From Devosia sp. XK-2 (GTDB lineage Bacteria; Pseudomonadota; Alphaproteobacteria; Rhizobiales; Devosiaceae): 64,000 nucleotides of DNA. A program made the translations under genes and the position numbers. Each line of letters starts with the position of its first letter. The stretch's first letter is position 1. Under the pieces are notes generated by a model. The model searched no databases. It saw nothing but the letters and a program-made list of their open reading frames with translations, and was not told the origin of the DNA. The stretch is taken from assembly GCF_037113415.1 (NCBI RefSeq), contig NZ_CP146608.1, positions 1,136,501-1,200,500 of the forward strand, read 5' to 3'. Of this stretch, positions 8,905 to 18,427 are shown piece by piece.

Positions 8905-10416
8905 TCAGATCTTCACGCGTACCATCTGGTAGGAATAGGGCGGGAGTACGACCGAGAGCCGGTCGCCATTCACCGTGGCACCTTCACCCTTGCGCGGCGC
9001 AACCTCGTCCTGATTCTTGGCCGTGTTGACAGCCTTGAGATCAGGATGCGTCATCACCTGGTGGTCAATAACGCTTGCATTTTCAAAGCCTTGCAAGCTG
9101 ACCTCGGTCTCGATGCTTTCGCTGGTATGACGATTGACGAGGAAGAAGGTCAGGGTGCCTTCCTCTTCATTGTGCACGCCCGAGACGTCGACAAAAGCGG
9201 TGTCCTGGGCATGCGTGGTCTCATAGCCCGGCGAACTGGTCTTGAGCTGCAAGGCCGTGCCGCGGCCAAAAACCGAAGCAAAATAATAGGGATAGTAGAT
9301 CGTCTGCGCCCAGGCGGGCCCGCCTTTTTCGGTCATGATCGGGGCGATCACATTCACGAGCTGGGCGATACAGGCAATCTTCACCACATCGGAACGGCGG
9401 ATGAAGGTGTTGAGGATCAACCCCACCATCAGCACGTCTTCGAAGTTGTAGATATCCTCCAACAGGCCCGGCGCATGCGGCCAGCCGCTATTGCCGTCAA
9501 GGATCTCGCGGTCCTTCTTGTTGGAATGGTACCAGACATTCCATTCGTCGAAGGAAATGGTGATGTCTTTCTTGGACTTCTTCTTCGCCTTCACCTGCTT
9601 GATGGTCGAAGCGACGGTCTCGATATAGCGATCCAGCTTCTCGCTCAGGCCCAGATAGTTGGGTGTATTGTCGTCACGATTGGCGAAATACATGTGCAGA
9701 CTGATGTGGTCGACATGGTCATAGGTATGCTCGAGCACAATGCGTTCCCAATCGGGGAAGCTGGGCATATCCATATGCGACGATCCGCATACGATCAGTT
9801 CAAGTGACTTGTCGAACATGCGCATGGCGCGGGCGGTGTTAGCGGCCAGTTTGCCATATTCGTCGGCATCCTTATGGCCGACCTGCCAAGGGCCGTCCAT
9901 CTCGTTGCCCAGGCACCACATCTTGACGTTCCAGGGTTCCTTGCGCCCGTTCTTGATGCGCAGGTCGCTCCAGTATGAACCGCCGGGATGGTTGACATAT
10001 TCGAGGAAATTGCGGGCCTCATCGACGCCGCGCGAGCCAAGATTGACCGCGAGCATCATTTCGGTGCCGACCGTGGCGCACCAATCGGCAAATTCATGCA
10101 CGCCCACGGCATTGCTTTCCGAGGTGTGCCAGGCCAGGTCGAGCCGCACCGGGCGCTCCTCGCGCGGCCCGATACCGTCTTCCCAATTGTAGGCGGAAAC
10201 GAAATTGCCACCCGGATAACGCACAACGGGGACATTGAGCTTCTTGACCAGTTCGGCCACGTCGCCACGCATGCCATCCTTGTCGGCCGTGGGGTGGTCG
10301 GGCTCATAAATGCCCTCATAGACCGCCCGGCCCAGATGTTCGAGAAAAGCCCCATAGACACGATCATCAATTTTGGAGATCGTGTATTCCTTGTTGGCAA
10401 TGACGGACGCCTTCAC
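8905..10416 (-). CDS. abfA: Alpha-L-arabinofuranosidase, GH51
   Basis: A 503-residue intracellular enzyme that removes terminal alpha-L-arabinofuranosyl residues from arabino-oligosaccharides. The acid/base Glu is E172 in MWCLGNEMDG and the nucleophile is E291 in ISFDEWNVW; RYPGGNFVSAYNWEDG near residue 66 is the usual GH51 N-terminal motif. The length is normal for bacterial GH51. Translation starts at GTG with a GGGAGG ribosome site. No signal peptide is seen, so the substrate must be imported, which fits the Opp-type importer encoded downstream. An ArsR-type regulator lies upstream on the same strand. Confidence 0.95.
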   Translation of the reverse strand: MKASVIANKEYTISKIDDRVYGAFLEHLGRAVYEGIYEPDHPTADKDGMRGDVAELVKKLNVPVVRYPGGNFVSAYNWEDGIGPREERPVRLDLAWHTSESNAVGVHEFADWCATVGTEMMLAVNLGSRGVDEARNFLEYVNHPGGSYWSDLRIKNGRKEPWNVKMWCLGNEMDGPWQVGHKDADEYGKLAANTARAMRMFDKSLELIVCGSSHMDMPSFPDWERIVLEHTYDHVDHISLHMYFANRDDNTPNYLGLSEKLDRYIETVASTIKQVKAKKKSKKDITISFDEWNVWYHSNKKDREILDGNSGWPHAPGLLEDIYNFEDVLMVGLILNTFIRRSDVVKIACIAQLVNVIAPIMTEKGGPAWAQTIYYPYYFASVFGRGTALQLKTSSPGYETTHAQDTAFVDVSGVHNEEEGTLTFFLVNRHTSESIETEVSLQGFENASVIDHQVMTHPDLKAVNTAKNQDEVAPRKGEGATVNGDRLSVVLPPYSYQMVRVKI

Positions 10417-10442
10417 CGGCCCCTCCCACTAATTCCGTTTTT

Positions 10443-10514
10443 CTGATTTATATCAGCAATGGCGTTTTAGCGGTGGCATGGCTGGCGCGCAAGCTCAAAA
10501 ATATGATTTTTGAG
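10443..10514. promoter_or_regulatory. Operator-like palindromes upstream of the GH51 gene
   Basis: CTCAAAAAT (10494-10502) and ATTTTTGAG (10506-10514) form a perfect inverted repeat with a three-base spacer. CTGAT-N4-ATCAG (10443-10456) lies closer to the gene. The first is symmetric and AT-rich like ArsR-family sites, and parts of it recur near 8798-8810 and 11561-11571. It could alternatively be the terminator of the upstream regulator gene. Confidence 0.45.
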
Positions 10515-10587
10515 GATCGTCATGGCAAACCCCGCCATTTGTGGCAGCGAAGATAGCGTATCGCAAACTGTCCTATGCGGGGATAAG

Positions 10588-11517
10588 TCAGGCGCTGGTT
10601 TGAAGGCGCAACACGATATCCTGGTCGTAATTGCCAAAGCCGCGGCCGAAAATATTGATCCCGCCCGGATGCTTGGCATCCGGCTTTACGGCAATGCGCA
10701 GGCGGATCGAATGGTGGTTGCTCAGATCCAGGTCGTGCAGCGACACGGGCGAGATCTTCATTCCATCGACATAGGTGCCGTCCAGCGTCACCCGCCAGCT
10801 CTTGAGCTTGCCATATTGGCTGCCCTTGAGCTTCCACCAATCGGGCGTATAGACCCCGCGTTTGTCGCCGAAATCGCCGGTCGAGAGCCAGGTGCCGATC
10901 TCGGTGCCATTGATCGAAAGGGTAATGTCGCTTGGCCAATCGGCCGAAGTGCCGGGAACCTCAGAGCTCAGTTCGAGCATGAACTCCATGGATTCTATGG
11001 TGTTTTGCGCCAGTTTGGCATTGTTGGGGAATTGGTACTCCAGATAGCCGCGCGTGAACCAGATCAGTCCCGCCTTCATGCGATCCGGGTCGAGAAAGGT
11101 ATCGGGCACGTCGAGCAGGCCGATAATGCCCTCGCTCGAGCAAAGTCCGCAGGGCGCCGTGACCTCGCAGCTCGTATAAAGGCCGAGCGGCATCGATACC
11201 TCGATCGTATTCGCCCTGAGCGGCCTGATGTCGTCCTTGAACATCACCAGCACTTCATCGAAGGTCGAATGGCAGATCTTCTGGTTGCCCTTGCGCGCCT
11301 TCTGCGTTTCCGTGCGGATCAGGCCTGCGCCTTCCAGAATTTGCAGATTGGTCGAGACGGTCGACTGCGGCAGGCCCAGCTTTTCGGCAATGTCATTGCC
11401 GTTCATCGCCCCTTCCACATGCAATAGCTTGAGCATCTTCACCCGGATGGGCGATGCCAGGCCCTTGAGCACGTCGATGCCTTCTTCGGGGTCGATAACC
11501 AGAAAATTGCGGCTCAT
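10588..11517 (-). CDS. ArsR-family transcriptional regulator with large C-terminal domain
   Basis: A 309-residue protein. Residues of about 10-85 form a winged helix of ArsR type (PIRVKMLKLL, NDIAEKLGLPQSTVSTNLQILEGAGLI). The rest is a long beta-rich region ending in GINIFGRGFGNYDQDIVLRL, which is far larger than in metal-sensing ArsR proteins and may bind a sugar. A CGLCSSEG pair of Cys in the linker region is notable but is not a standard metal site. The start at MSRNFLV is used; an in-frame extension upstream is unlikely. It probably controls the adjacent arabino-oligosaccharide genes and perhaps itself. Confidence 0.8.
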   Translation of the reverse strand: MSRNFLVIDPEEGIDVLKGLASPIRVKMLKLLHVEGAMNGNDIAEKLGLPQSTVSTNLQILEGAGLIRTETQKARKGNQKICHSTFDEVLVMFKDDIRPLRANTIEVSMPLGLYTSCEVTAPCGLCSSEGIIGLLDVPDTFLDPDRMKAGLIWFTRGYLEYQFPNNAKLAQNTIESMEFMLELSSEVPGTSADWPSDITLSINGTEIGTWLSTGDFGDKRGVYTPDWWKLKGSQYGKLKSWRVTLDGTYVDGMKISPVSLHDLDLSNHHSIRLRIAVKPDAKHPGGINIFGRGFGNYDQDIVLRLQTSA

Positions 11518-11743
11518 ACGGCCTCTACCATGTTTTCGGCGGAATAGTTGACTGTCTATCAGGAAATATGAACCAATCAACCCGACGGGTGCGGTCCATG
11601 GTTTTGATCCCGAATGTTCGATCCTTTCGAAATGCGACTAAGGCATAACTTCCCCTGGCGACGCAGACCTGTTCTGGAGCAGTTTTGCCGCGGGGGAACG
11701 CGGCCAGGTCCGAGACTATCCGCGCCAAGAAGGGGAGAGATCA

Positions 11744-14011
11744 ATGTCTGACGACAAGGCCGCAAGTTTGCGCGAGGCCGCGCTGCATTTTCACGCGTTT
11801 CCCAAGCCCGGGAAACTGGAGATCGTGGCGACCAAGCCACTCGCCAATACGCGTGACCTGTCCCTGGCCTATTCGCCCGGCGTCGCCATTCCCTGCGAGG
11901 AAATCGCCGCCAATCCGGCCGATGCTTACAAGTACACCTCCAAGGGTAACCTGGTGGCAGTGATCTCCAATGGCACGGCGGTGCTGGGCCTGGGCAATAT
12001 CGGCGCGCTGGCCTCCAAGCCGGTGATGGAAGGCAAGGCGGTTCTGTTCAAGAAGTTCGCCGGCATCGATTCCATCGATATCGAGGTCAATGAGCAGGAC
12101 CCCAAGCGCTTCATCGAAGTCGTCGCGCCGCTCGAACCAAGCTTTGGTGGGGTGAACCTCGAAGACATCAAAGCGCCCGAATGCTTCGAGATCGAGGAAG
12201 CTCTGCGCGAGCGGATGAACATCCCCGTCTTCCACGACGACCAGCATGGCACCGCCATTATCGTTGCCGCCGCGGTGATCAATGCCATGCGCCTGGTCAA
12301 GAAGGACATCGCCAAGGCCAAGATCGTGACGTCGGGGGCAGGGGCGGCGGCCATTGCCTGCATGAACATGTTGATCGCGGTCGGAGCAAAAAGGGAAAAC
12401 ATCTGGATCGCCGATAGCAAGGGCCTGGTGACTAAAAAGCGCGACAATTCGGTCGATCGCTGGCGCGGTGCCTTCGCGCAGGACACCGACGAAACAGAGC
12501 TTAGCGCCGTCATGGCGGGGGCGGATATCTTTGTGGGCCTGTCAAAGGCCGGCGCGCTCAAACCCGAAATGATGCAGGATATGGCGCCCAATCCGCTGAT
12601 CCTGGCGCTTTCCAATCCAGTCCCCGAAATCATGCCGGAACTGGCCAAACAGGCGCGTCCCGATGCGTTGGTTTGCACGGGACGCTCGGACTATCCCAAC
12701 CAGGTCAACAATGTCCTCTGCTTCCCTTTCCTCTTCCGCGGGGCGCTTGATTGCGGCGCTACCATCATCAATGAGGAGATGAAGGCGGCAGCCGCCCATG
12801 CCATCGCCAAACTCGCCCATGAACCCGGGCTTGAAGCCACGGCCCATGGCGTGCCGGCAATCTTCGGGCCCGATTATCTCATCCCCAATCCTTTCGACCA
12901 GCGGCTTATCCTGCGTATAGCCCCGGCCGTCGCCAAGGCGGCGATGGAAAGCGGTGTGGCCACCCGTCCCATCGCCGATTTCGAAGCCTATCGGGACCAG
13001 CTGCGCCGCTTCGTCTTCCGCTCGGGCATGGTGATGAAGCCGATGATCGAGCGGGCCCAGGCCTCGGGCAAGCGGATCGCCTTTGCCGATGGGGAGGACG
13101 AGCGCGTATTGCGGGCCGCACAGGTTATCCTCGAAGATGGCATCGGCAAGCCGATCCTGATCGGCCGCCCATCGGTGATCGAAAACCGGCTGGAGCGCTT
13201 CGGCCTCACCATTCGGCCGGGAACCGATTTCGAGGTTATCAATCCTGAGGATGATCCGCGTTATCGCGACTATGTCGCCGACTTCCACGCGCTGGTGGGA
13301 CGGAAGGGGGTGACCCCCGATACCGCCCGCACCATTGTGCGCACCAATACCACTGTTATCGGCGCGCTGGCGGTGCGGCGGGGCGAGGCCGATGCACTGA
13401 TCTGCGGCCTGCAGGGGCGCTTCATCAAGCATGCCCGCGACATTCACTCGGTGATCGGCGTGGCGCCGGGGGCACGGCAGCTCTCGGCGCTCTCCATGCT
13501 GATCCTCAATCGCGGCGTTTTCTTCCTGGCCGATACCTATGCCAATATTGATCCGAGCGAGGACGAACTGGTCTCGATTGCCCTGCAGGCCCGCGACCAC
13601 CTCAAGCGCTTCAACCTCGAGGCCCGGGCGGCCCTCTTGAGCTACTCCAATTTTGGCTCCCGCGACGGCGAGAGCAGCGAGAAGATGCGCGCCGTCTATG
13701 ACCGGCTCAAACTCGAGGCGCCGGACCTGGTGGTCGAGGGCGAGATGCAGGGGGACCTGGCGGTCAATGCCGAGCTGCGCGAGCGCTACATTCCGGACTC
13801 CGTGCTCAAGGGTGAAGCCAACCTGCTGATCTTCCCGAATCTGGAGGCGGCCAACCTCTCCATGACCCTGCTCAAGGAGATGAACAATGGCCTGCATATC
13901 GGTCCCATCCTGATGGGCACGGCCCAGCCAGCCCATATCCTGGCGCCGACGGTGACCAGCCGCGGTATCGTCAACATGACAGCGATCGCCGCGACCGAGG
14001 CAGCGGGGTAG
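11744..14011 (+). CDS. maeB: NADP-dependent malic enzyme (MaeB type, phosphotransacetylase-like C-terminus)
   Basis: A 755-residue cytoplasmic enzyme that oxidatively decarboxylates malate to pyruvate and makes NADPH. The N-terminal malic domain has YSPGVAIPCEEI and FHDDQHGTAI. The NADP-binding part has SGAGAAAIACMNM. From about residue 430 there is a phosphate acetyl/butyryltransferase-like domain (ADGEDERVLRAAQ, LLIFPNLEAANLS), the usual architecture for large proteobacterial MaeB; in that family this domain is usually regulatory. The ribosome site is AAGGGGAGAG. It is divergent from the regulator gene and followed by a strong hairpin. Confidence 0.96.
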   Translation: MSDDKAASLREAALHFHAFPKPGKLEIVATKPLANTRDLSLAYSPGVAIPCEEIAANPADAYKYTSKGNLVAVISNGTAVLGLGNIGALASKPVMEGKAVLFKKFAGIDSIDIEVNEQDPKRFIEVVAPLEPSFGGVNLEDIKAPECFEIEEALRERMNIPVFHDDQHGTAIIVAAAVINAMRLVKKDIAKAKIVTSGAGAAAIACMNMLIAVGAKRENIWIADSKGLVTKKRDNSVDRWRGAFAQDTDETELSAVMAGADIFVGLSKAGALKPEMMQDMAPNPLILALSNPVPEIMPELAKQARPDALVCTGRSDYPNQVNNVLCFPFLFRGALDCGATIINEEMKAAAAHAIAKLAHEPGLEATAHGVPAIFGPDYLIPNPFDQRLILRIAPAVAKAAMESGVATRPIADFEAYRDQLRRFVFRSGMVMKPMIERAQASGKRIAFADGEDERVLRAAQVILEDGIGKPILIGRPSVIENRLERFGLTIRPGTDFEVINPEDDPRYRDYVADFHALVGRKGVTPDTARTIVRTNTTVIGALAVRRGEADALICGLQGRFIKHARDIHSVIGVAPGARQLSALSMLILNRGVFFLADTYANIDPSEDELVSIALQARDHLKRFNLEARAALLSYSNFGSRDGESSEKMRAVYDRLKLEAPDLVVEGEMQGDLAVNAELRERYIPDSVLKGEANLLIFPNLEAANLSMTLLKEMNNGLHIGPILMGTAQPAHILAPTVTSRGIVNMTAIAATEAAG

Positions 14012-14061
14012 GCGCGACGGAGCGCCGCCCTGGCATTGCTGCCTCGCGGTTGCACGGTGAA

Positions 14062-14108
14062 AAGCGGCTTTCGCCTCGGTTAAATTAAAGAAGAGGCGAA
14101 AGCCGCTT
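14062..14108 (+). terminator. Hairpin after maeB
   Basis: A perfect 16-base stem (AAGCGGCTTTCGCCTC at 14062-14077 with its complement at 14093-14108) encloses a 15-base AT-rich loop, 50 bases after the maeB stop. No T-run follows, so termination may need Rho or the structure may protect the 3' end. Confidence 0.65.
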
Positions 14109-14492
14109 CCCACGAACAGGATTTCGGACGCATGCATCGAGCGGCCCCCTTGCGGGTTGCTCATCCCATCCACGAGCGGCACAGACTTTTGGCCCGGATG
14201 CCGAAACATCCATCGCCGCCTGTTGCCGTTCGCTTCAGTTGAGCGACCGGTGGTCAGCATACACGCCTCCGCCCGATCGACACCGTGCGGCCTGCCTCCT
14301 CACCCGGCACTTCGTCGGTACCGCGTGTTGTCGGTGAGGACGGGGACAGTATGTGGGAGGTTTTGGGGGCGGGGATATCTATTAGCGGCCAGCCGGGCTT
14401 TCAAAGCGCCCAGGGGCTGGTCAGCCGCACCTGTGCTTCGCTAGAGTTCCTGCAGATCACAGGACTATGTGACCGCAAGAGGAGAAAAGCCC
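14109..14492. other. Intergenic region before the AcuI-type gene
   Basis: Nothing coding is supported here. The frames open in this stretch are Arg/Pro-rich with no ribosome site. The part near 14300-14345 is CCTCACC-type repeat-like sequence. A ribosome site (AAGAGGAG) for the next gene lies at its right end. Confidence 0.5.
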
Positions 14493-15485
14493 ATGAGTTT
14501 CCGTGCCCTGCTGACAGAAAAGGCCGAGGACGGGACCGTCTCGTCCGAGGTCCAGACGCTTGAGGATTCGCGCCTGCCCGAGGGCGATGTCACGGTGGAC
14601 ATCGAATGGGCCGGGCTCAACTATAAGGATGGGCTATGCCTGACGGGCAAGGGTGGCCTGGTGCGGACCTATCCCCATATTGCAGGGGTCGATTTTGCCG
14701 GGACCGTGCGGGAAAGCGACGATTTCCGCTATCGTATCGGCGATCGGGTCGTGCTGACCGGATGGCGCGTCGGCGAAACCCATTGGGGTGGCTTTGCGGA
14801 GCGGGCCCGGGTCAAGGGCGACTGGCTGGTGCCGCTGCCGGCCAATCTGACCACGCGGGACGCCATGGTCATCGGCACCGCCGGACTGACCGCCATGCTG
14901 GCAATCAACCGACTGGAATGGGCAGGCCTAACCCCATCCTCGGGCGAAGTCCTGGTAACCGGCGCGGCCGGCGGCGTGGGATCCATCGCCGTTTCCCTGC
15001 TGCGGCGCCTTGGCTACGGCATTGCCGCGCTGTCCGGACGCCCCCAGCATGCCGATATGCTCCGCGCGCTGGGCGCTGGCGAGGTTGTCGATCGCGCCGC
15101 GTTCCTTGCACAGCCGGACAAGCCGCTGGAATCGGCACGCTATGCGGCGGCCATCGACTGCGTGGGGGGTGAGATATTGGGCAAGCTTCTGCGCCAGATT
15201 GCCTATGGCGGATCGGTTGCCAGCCTTGGCAATGCGGCGGGCATAGACCTCAAGACCAATGTATTGCCCTTCCTGCTGCGCGGCGTGAACCTTCTGGGTA
15301 TTGACAGTGTGATGCAGCCCTTCGACGCGCGCATGGCGGCATGGTCCCGGCTGACGGGCCTGTTCGACCTGGCCGCCTATGCCGACAATGTCGAGGCGGT
15401 CGGATTGGCAGCATTGCCGGATAAGGCCGAACAAATCCTGCGCGGGCAGATCAAGGGCCGGGTTGTCGTCGATCCCCGCGCCTGA
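14493..15485 (+). CDS. acuI: Acryloyl-CoA reductase / YhdH-type MDR oxidoreductase
   Basis: A 330-residue medium-chain reductase. N-terminal GroES-like region (NYKDGLCLTGKGG, PHIAGVDFAGTV) and a Rossmann domain with VLVTGAAGGVGSIAVSLL. No zinc ligands are seen. These features match the YhdH/AcuI group, which reduces acryloyl-CoA to propionyl-CoA with NADPH. The start is at MSFRALL, after a good AAGAGGAG site. Substrate assignment rests on family similarity; a general quinone reductase is the alternative. Confidence 0.85.
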   Translation: MSFRALLTEKAEDGTVSSEVQTLEDSRLPEGDVTVDIEWAGLNYKDGLCLTGKGGLVRTYPHIAGVDFAGTVRESDDFRYRIGDRVVLTGWRVGETHWGGFAERARVKGDWLVPLPANLTTRDAMVIGTAGLTAMLAINRLEWAGLTPSSGEVLVTGAAGGVGSIAVSLLRRLGYGIAALSGRPQHADMLRALGAGEVVDRAAFLAQPDKPLESARYAAAIDCVGGEILGKLLRQIAYGGSVASLGNAAGIDLKTNVLPFLLRGVNLLGIDSVMQPFDARMAAWSRLTGLFDLAAYADNVEAVGLAALPDKAEQILRGQIKGRVVVDPRA

Positions 15486-15519
15486 GCCACCTCTTTAGGC
15501 TCAAACGCTCCGGCGGGCG

Positions 15520-16683
15520 TCAGGCGATCAGGGCCAGCCCCTTGGTATCGGCGCCGAGCAGGGCCGCAATGAGGTCCGATTGGGTCACCATGCCCTGCAA
15601 TTGCCCGTTGCCGGTGGCCACGGGCAGGTGATGGTGGCCGGTATCGAGCATCAGCTTGACCACCAGGGCAATAGGCGTCGCCTCGGTGACGCTCGCCACG
15701 TTTGCACTCATCACGTCCCGGACTTTGCCGCGCAGCGGCCGGTCCGAATTCGATATGGACCGTAAGCGCCAGCCCAGGCCCGACGAAGCGTGAGCCGGCC
15801 CCCATTCGGCCTTTTCGAGAATATCGGTCTGGGTCAGGATGCCGGCCACATGCCCGGCCATGTCCACCACCGGCAGGGCCTTGATCTCGTGGCTGCGCAT
15901 GGCGCGCAGGGCCACGCGCAGCGAAGTGCCCGGCTGCACGCTGACCACATTGCGCGCCATGACCATGCCCACGGTGAGACCGCCGGAGCGGCGCAGGAAC
16001 GCCAGCAAGGCCGCCCGCTCGAGCATGTTTTCGAGGTCCATCGGGTCCACGCTCACCACTTCGTCGCGCTCGCGGATCGCGGCCTTGAGATCATCCACCG
16101 AGATCCCGAGGCTCACCTTGGGGGCAAAAGGGATCACCTTGGCGCTGGCGACCGGCGTGGCGGCCGCGCGATGCGGATATTGCTTGCCCGTCATGCGGTT
16201 GAACGCCACCGCGGTGAGTAGCAGCATGATCGAATTGATGGCCACCGGCCAGGCCACGAAAGCATAGCCCAGTTCGGTAATGGCCGGACCGCCGATCACC
16301 GCGGTAAGCGCCACCGCGCCGCTGGGCGGATGCAGGCATTTGAAGGTCAGCATCAGGCCGATGCTGACCGAGACCGCCAGCGCCGCTGCCACGGCCGTGC
16401 CGCCCAGCACCATGGCGCAACTGACCCCCACCAATGCGGCCAGACAATTGCCGGCAAGAATGGACCATGGCTGCGCCAACGGACTGGCGGGTACGGCAAA
16501 CAGCAGCACGGCCGAGGCGCCGATCGGTGCCATCAAGAGCGGCAGCTCCTGGCCCTGGCCGAGCGCCAGCGCCGTCACCCCGGCGGTCGCCAGGATGCCG
16601 ACAAAGGCACCCATAGCGGCGCGGAGCCGCTCGAGCGGGCTGACCGGGACCATATTGGGTAGGAGGCGGGCGAGAAACGTCAT
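15520..16683 (-). CDS. HPP-family membrane protein with two CBS domains
   Basis: A 387-residue protein. The N-terminal half has about four or five membrane segments and the CLHPPSGAVAL motif that names the HPP family. The C-terminal half holds a tandem CBS pair (VMARNVVSVQPGTSLRVALRAM and VMSANVASVTEATPIALVVKLM), which usually binds adenylates. Related HPP proteins have been linked to nitrite or other anion movement, but no substrate is shown here. The start is MTFLARLL at 16683. It converges with the acuI-type gene. Confidence 0.85.
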   Translation of the reverse strand: MTFLARLLPNMVPVSPLERLRAAMGAFVGILATAGVTALALGQGQELPLLMAPIGASAVLLFAVPASPLAQPWSILAGNCLAALVGVSCAMVLGGTAVAAALAVSVSIGLMLTFKCLHPPSGAVALTAVIGGPAITELGYAFVAWPVAINSIMLLLTAVAFNRMTGKQYPHRAAATPVASAKVIPFAPKVSLGISVDDLKAAIRERDEVVSVDPMDLENMLERAALLAFLRRSGGLTVGMVMARNVVSVQPGTSLRVALRAMRSHEIKALPVVDMAGHVAGILTQTDILEKAEWGPAHASSGLGWRLRSISNSDRPLRGKVRDVMSANVASVTEATPIALVVKLMLDTGHHHLPVATGNGQLQGMVTQSDLIAALLGADTKGLALIA

Positions 16684-16988
16684 CGCCGCTCCACTAGCAT
16701 CGCGCCTGCAAGGGCACAAAGCGTGACGATGCGTTCTTTTCGCCAATCGCGCAAAAAAATGCTGGGCCCAACGGAGCCTGCCTGCGCCCGCCCGGGCAAT
16801 CTCGAAGCGATGGGAACGCGGCCGGGGGAGGGGGCGTCTTTGCGGGCGATGCCGGGCGGACGGGGCCGGACCGTCTTGCCGCGACCTATCCCAAAGGCCT
16901 AACCTGCCTGACAGGACGGTGACAGGGAGCGCGCCTAAGCTTCCTGCTACGGACGCAACGACGTTCGCAATTGTTCTAGGGAGGAACT
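16684..16988. other. Divergent intergenic region before tctC
   Basis: No gene is seen. This 305-base stretch should carry the promoters of the HPP gene (minus) and of the tctCBA operon (plus), and sites for the TctD-like regulator if that controls tct. A clear ribosome site (GGGAGG) lies six bases before tctC. No convincing operator palindrome was found. Confidence 0.5.
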
Positions 16989-17933
16989 ATGAACAAGCTG
17001 CTTCTCGCGGCGCTGGTAACCGGCGCCCTTTCCGCACCTGCTTTCGCCGCCGATTATACCATCATGGCGCCTGCCGGCCCTGGCGGCGGTTGGGACCAGA
17101 CCGCCCGCACCATGCAGGATGCCCTGCAGAGCGAAGGCATTTCGGGCAATGTGCAGGTGACCAACGTTCCCGGCGCCGGCGGCACGATTGGCCTGGCCCA
17201 GTTCGCCACGCAGGAAAACGGCAATCCCAATGCCCTGATCGTTGGTGGCTATGTGATGGTTGGCGCCATCCTGACCAATATGTCGCCGGTGACGCTGGAC
17301 AATGTTACCCCGATTGCGCGGCTGACCGGTGAGGCGGTGGCGCTCGTGGTGCCGGCGGCCTCGGATATTCAAAGCGTTGACGATCTGGTCGCCAAGCTCA
17401 AGGAAGATCCCGGTGCCGTCGCCTGGGCCGGCGGTTCGGCCGGTGGCGTCGACCACATTGCCGCCGGGCTCATTGCCAAGGCCATCGGCGTCGATCCGAC
17501 CCAGGTCAACTACATCGCCTATTCGGGCGGTGGCGAGGCCCTTGCCGCCATTCTGGGCGGTCAGGTGACGGTCGGCGTCTCGGGCGTCAGTGAATTTGCT
17601 TCGCAGATCGAGGCGGGCGAGCTGCGTCTGCTGGCCGTCTCGACCGATACCCGAGTGCCCGGCTTTGATGCCCCGACCCTGATGGAAGAGGGCGTCGACG
17701 TGGCCGTGCAGAACTGGCGCATGGTTGCGGCGGCGCCCGGCATTACCGATGAGCAGAAAGCAGCCATCACCGCCGATATCAAGGCCATGGCCGAGTCGGA
17801 GACCTGGACCACCGCGCTTGAAACCAAGGGCTGGGTGAACACCTATCTCGACGGCGATGCCTTCGCCGCCCAGCTTGAAGCTGACAAGGCGGCGACCGAG
17901 GCCATCCTGAAAGATATCGGCCTGGTCCAATGA
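16989..17933 (+). CDS. tctC: Tripartite tricarboxylate transporter binding protein TctC
   Basis: A 314-residue periplasmic protein. A cleavable Sec signal ends at APAFAA (about residue 20). The mature part begins DYTIMAPAGPGGGWDQTARTM, the hallmark ligand-loop of the TctC/Bug family, and contains AWAGGSAGGVDHIAAG. It captures a tri- or dicarboxylate and delivers it to TctAB. It overlaps tctB by four bases (ATGA). The exact ligand cannot be read from sequence; citrate is only the family type substrate. Confidence 0.93.
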   Translation: MNKLLLAALVTGALSAPAFAADYTIMAPAGPGGGWDQTARTMQDALQSEGISGNVQVTNVPGAGGTIGLAQFATQENGNPNALIVGGYVMVGAILTNMSPVTLDNVTPIARLTGEAVALVVPAASDIQSVDDLVAKLKEDPGAVAWAGGSAGGVDHIAAGLIAKAIGVDPTQVNYIAYSGGGEALAAILGGQVTVGVSGVSEFASQIEAGELRLLAVSTDTRVPGFDAPTLMEEGVDVAVQNWRMVAAAPGITDEQKAAITADIKAMAESETWTTALETKGWVNTYLDGDAFAAQLEADKAATEAILKDIGLVQ

Positions 17934-18427
17934 CAACTGGCTCCTCCAGCCGCGAGCGCCGCCCCGATGGGGCGGCGCTTGTCATCGCCGCTATTCTCGC
18001 CGGCCTTGCCGTCGTCATTTTCTGGCAGACCAGCCAGATGCGCCTGCCCCCGCTGCAGCAGCGCGTCGGGCCCACCGTCTTTCCCTATGTGATCGCCAGC
18101 GGCCTTGTGCTCCTGGCCATAGGCACCGTGATTTCGGCCATGCGCGGCAGCTTTCCCGAGCGATCCAAGGACGATTACGCGCCGATTTTCTGGATCGTCG
18201 CCGGTCTTCTGGCGCAAATCCTGCTGCTCTCGACTGCAGGCTTTTCCATTGCCACGGGCGTACTCTTCGCCTTTACGGCCAGGGCCTTCGGGCGCGGGCC
18301 GCTCTGGCAGACCATTCCCATCGGCGCCGTCTTTGCCTTCGTGGTCTGGTTCATCTTCGCCAAGGGACTGCAATTGTCTCTGCCGGCCGGGGCCCTTGAG
18401 CGCCTGCTGACCACGGGGAGCTTCTGA
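17930..18427 (+). CDS. tctB: Tripartite tricarboxylate transporter small membrane protein TctB
   Basis: A 165-residue inner-membrane protein with four hydrophobic segments ([50 protein letters not shown] and [13 protein letters not shown]). Size, topology and position between tctC and tctA fit the TctB family. Overlapping start and stop codons on both sides indicate translational coupling. Confidence 0.9.
   Translation: MTTGSSSRERRPDGAALVIAAILAGLAVVIFWQTSQMRLPPLQQRVGPTVFPYVIASGLVLLAIGTVISAMRGSFPERSKDDYAPIFWIVAGLLAQILLLSTAGFSIATGVLFAFTARAFGRGPLWQTIPIGAVFAFVVWFIFAKGLQLSLPAGALERLLTTGSF

Noticed and set aside
12542-14260. Long minus-strand open frame opposite maeB
   Set aside because: It lies antisense to a clear malic enzyme gene and has a skewed Arg/His/Gly/Asp composition from high-GC third positions. 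No domain was recognised.
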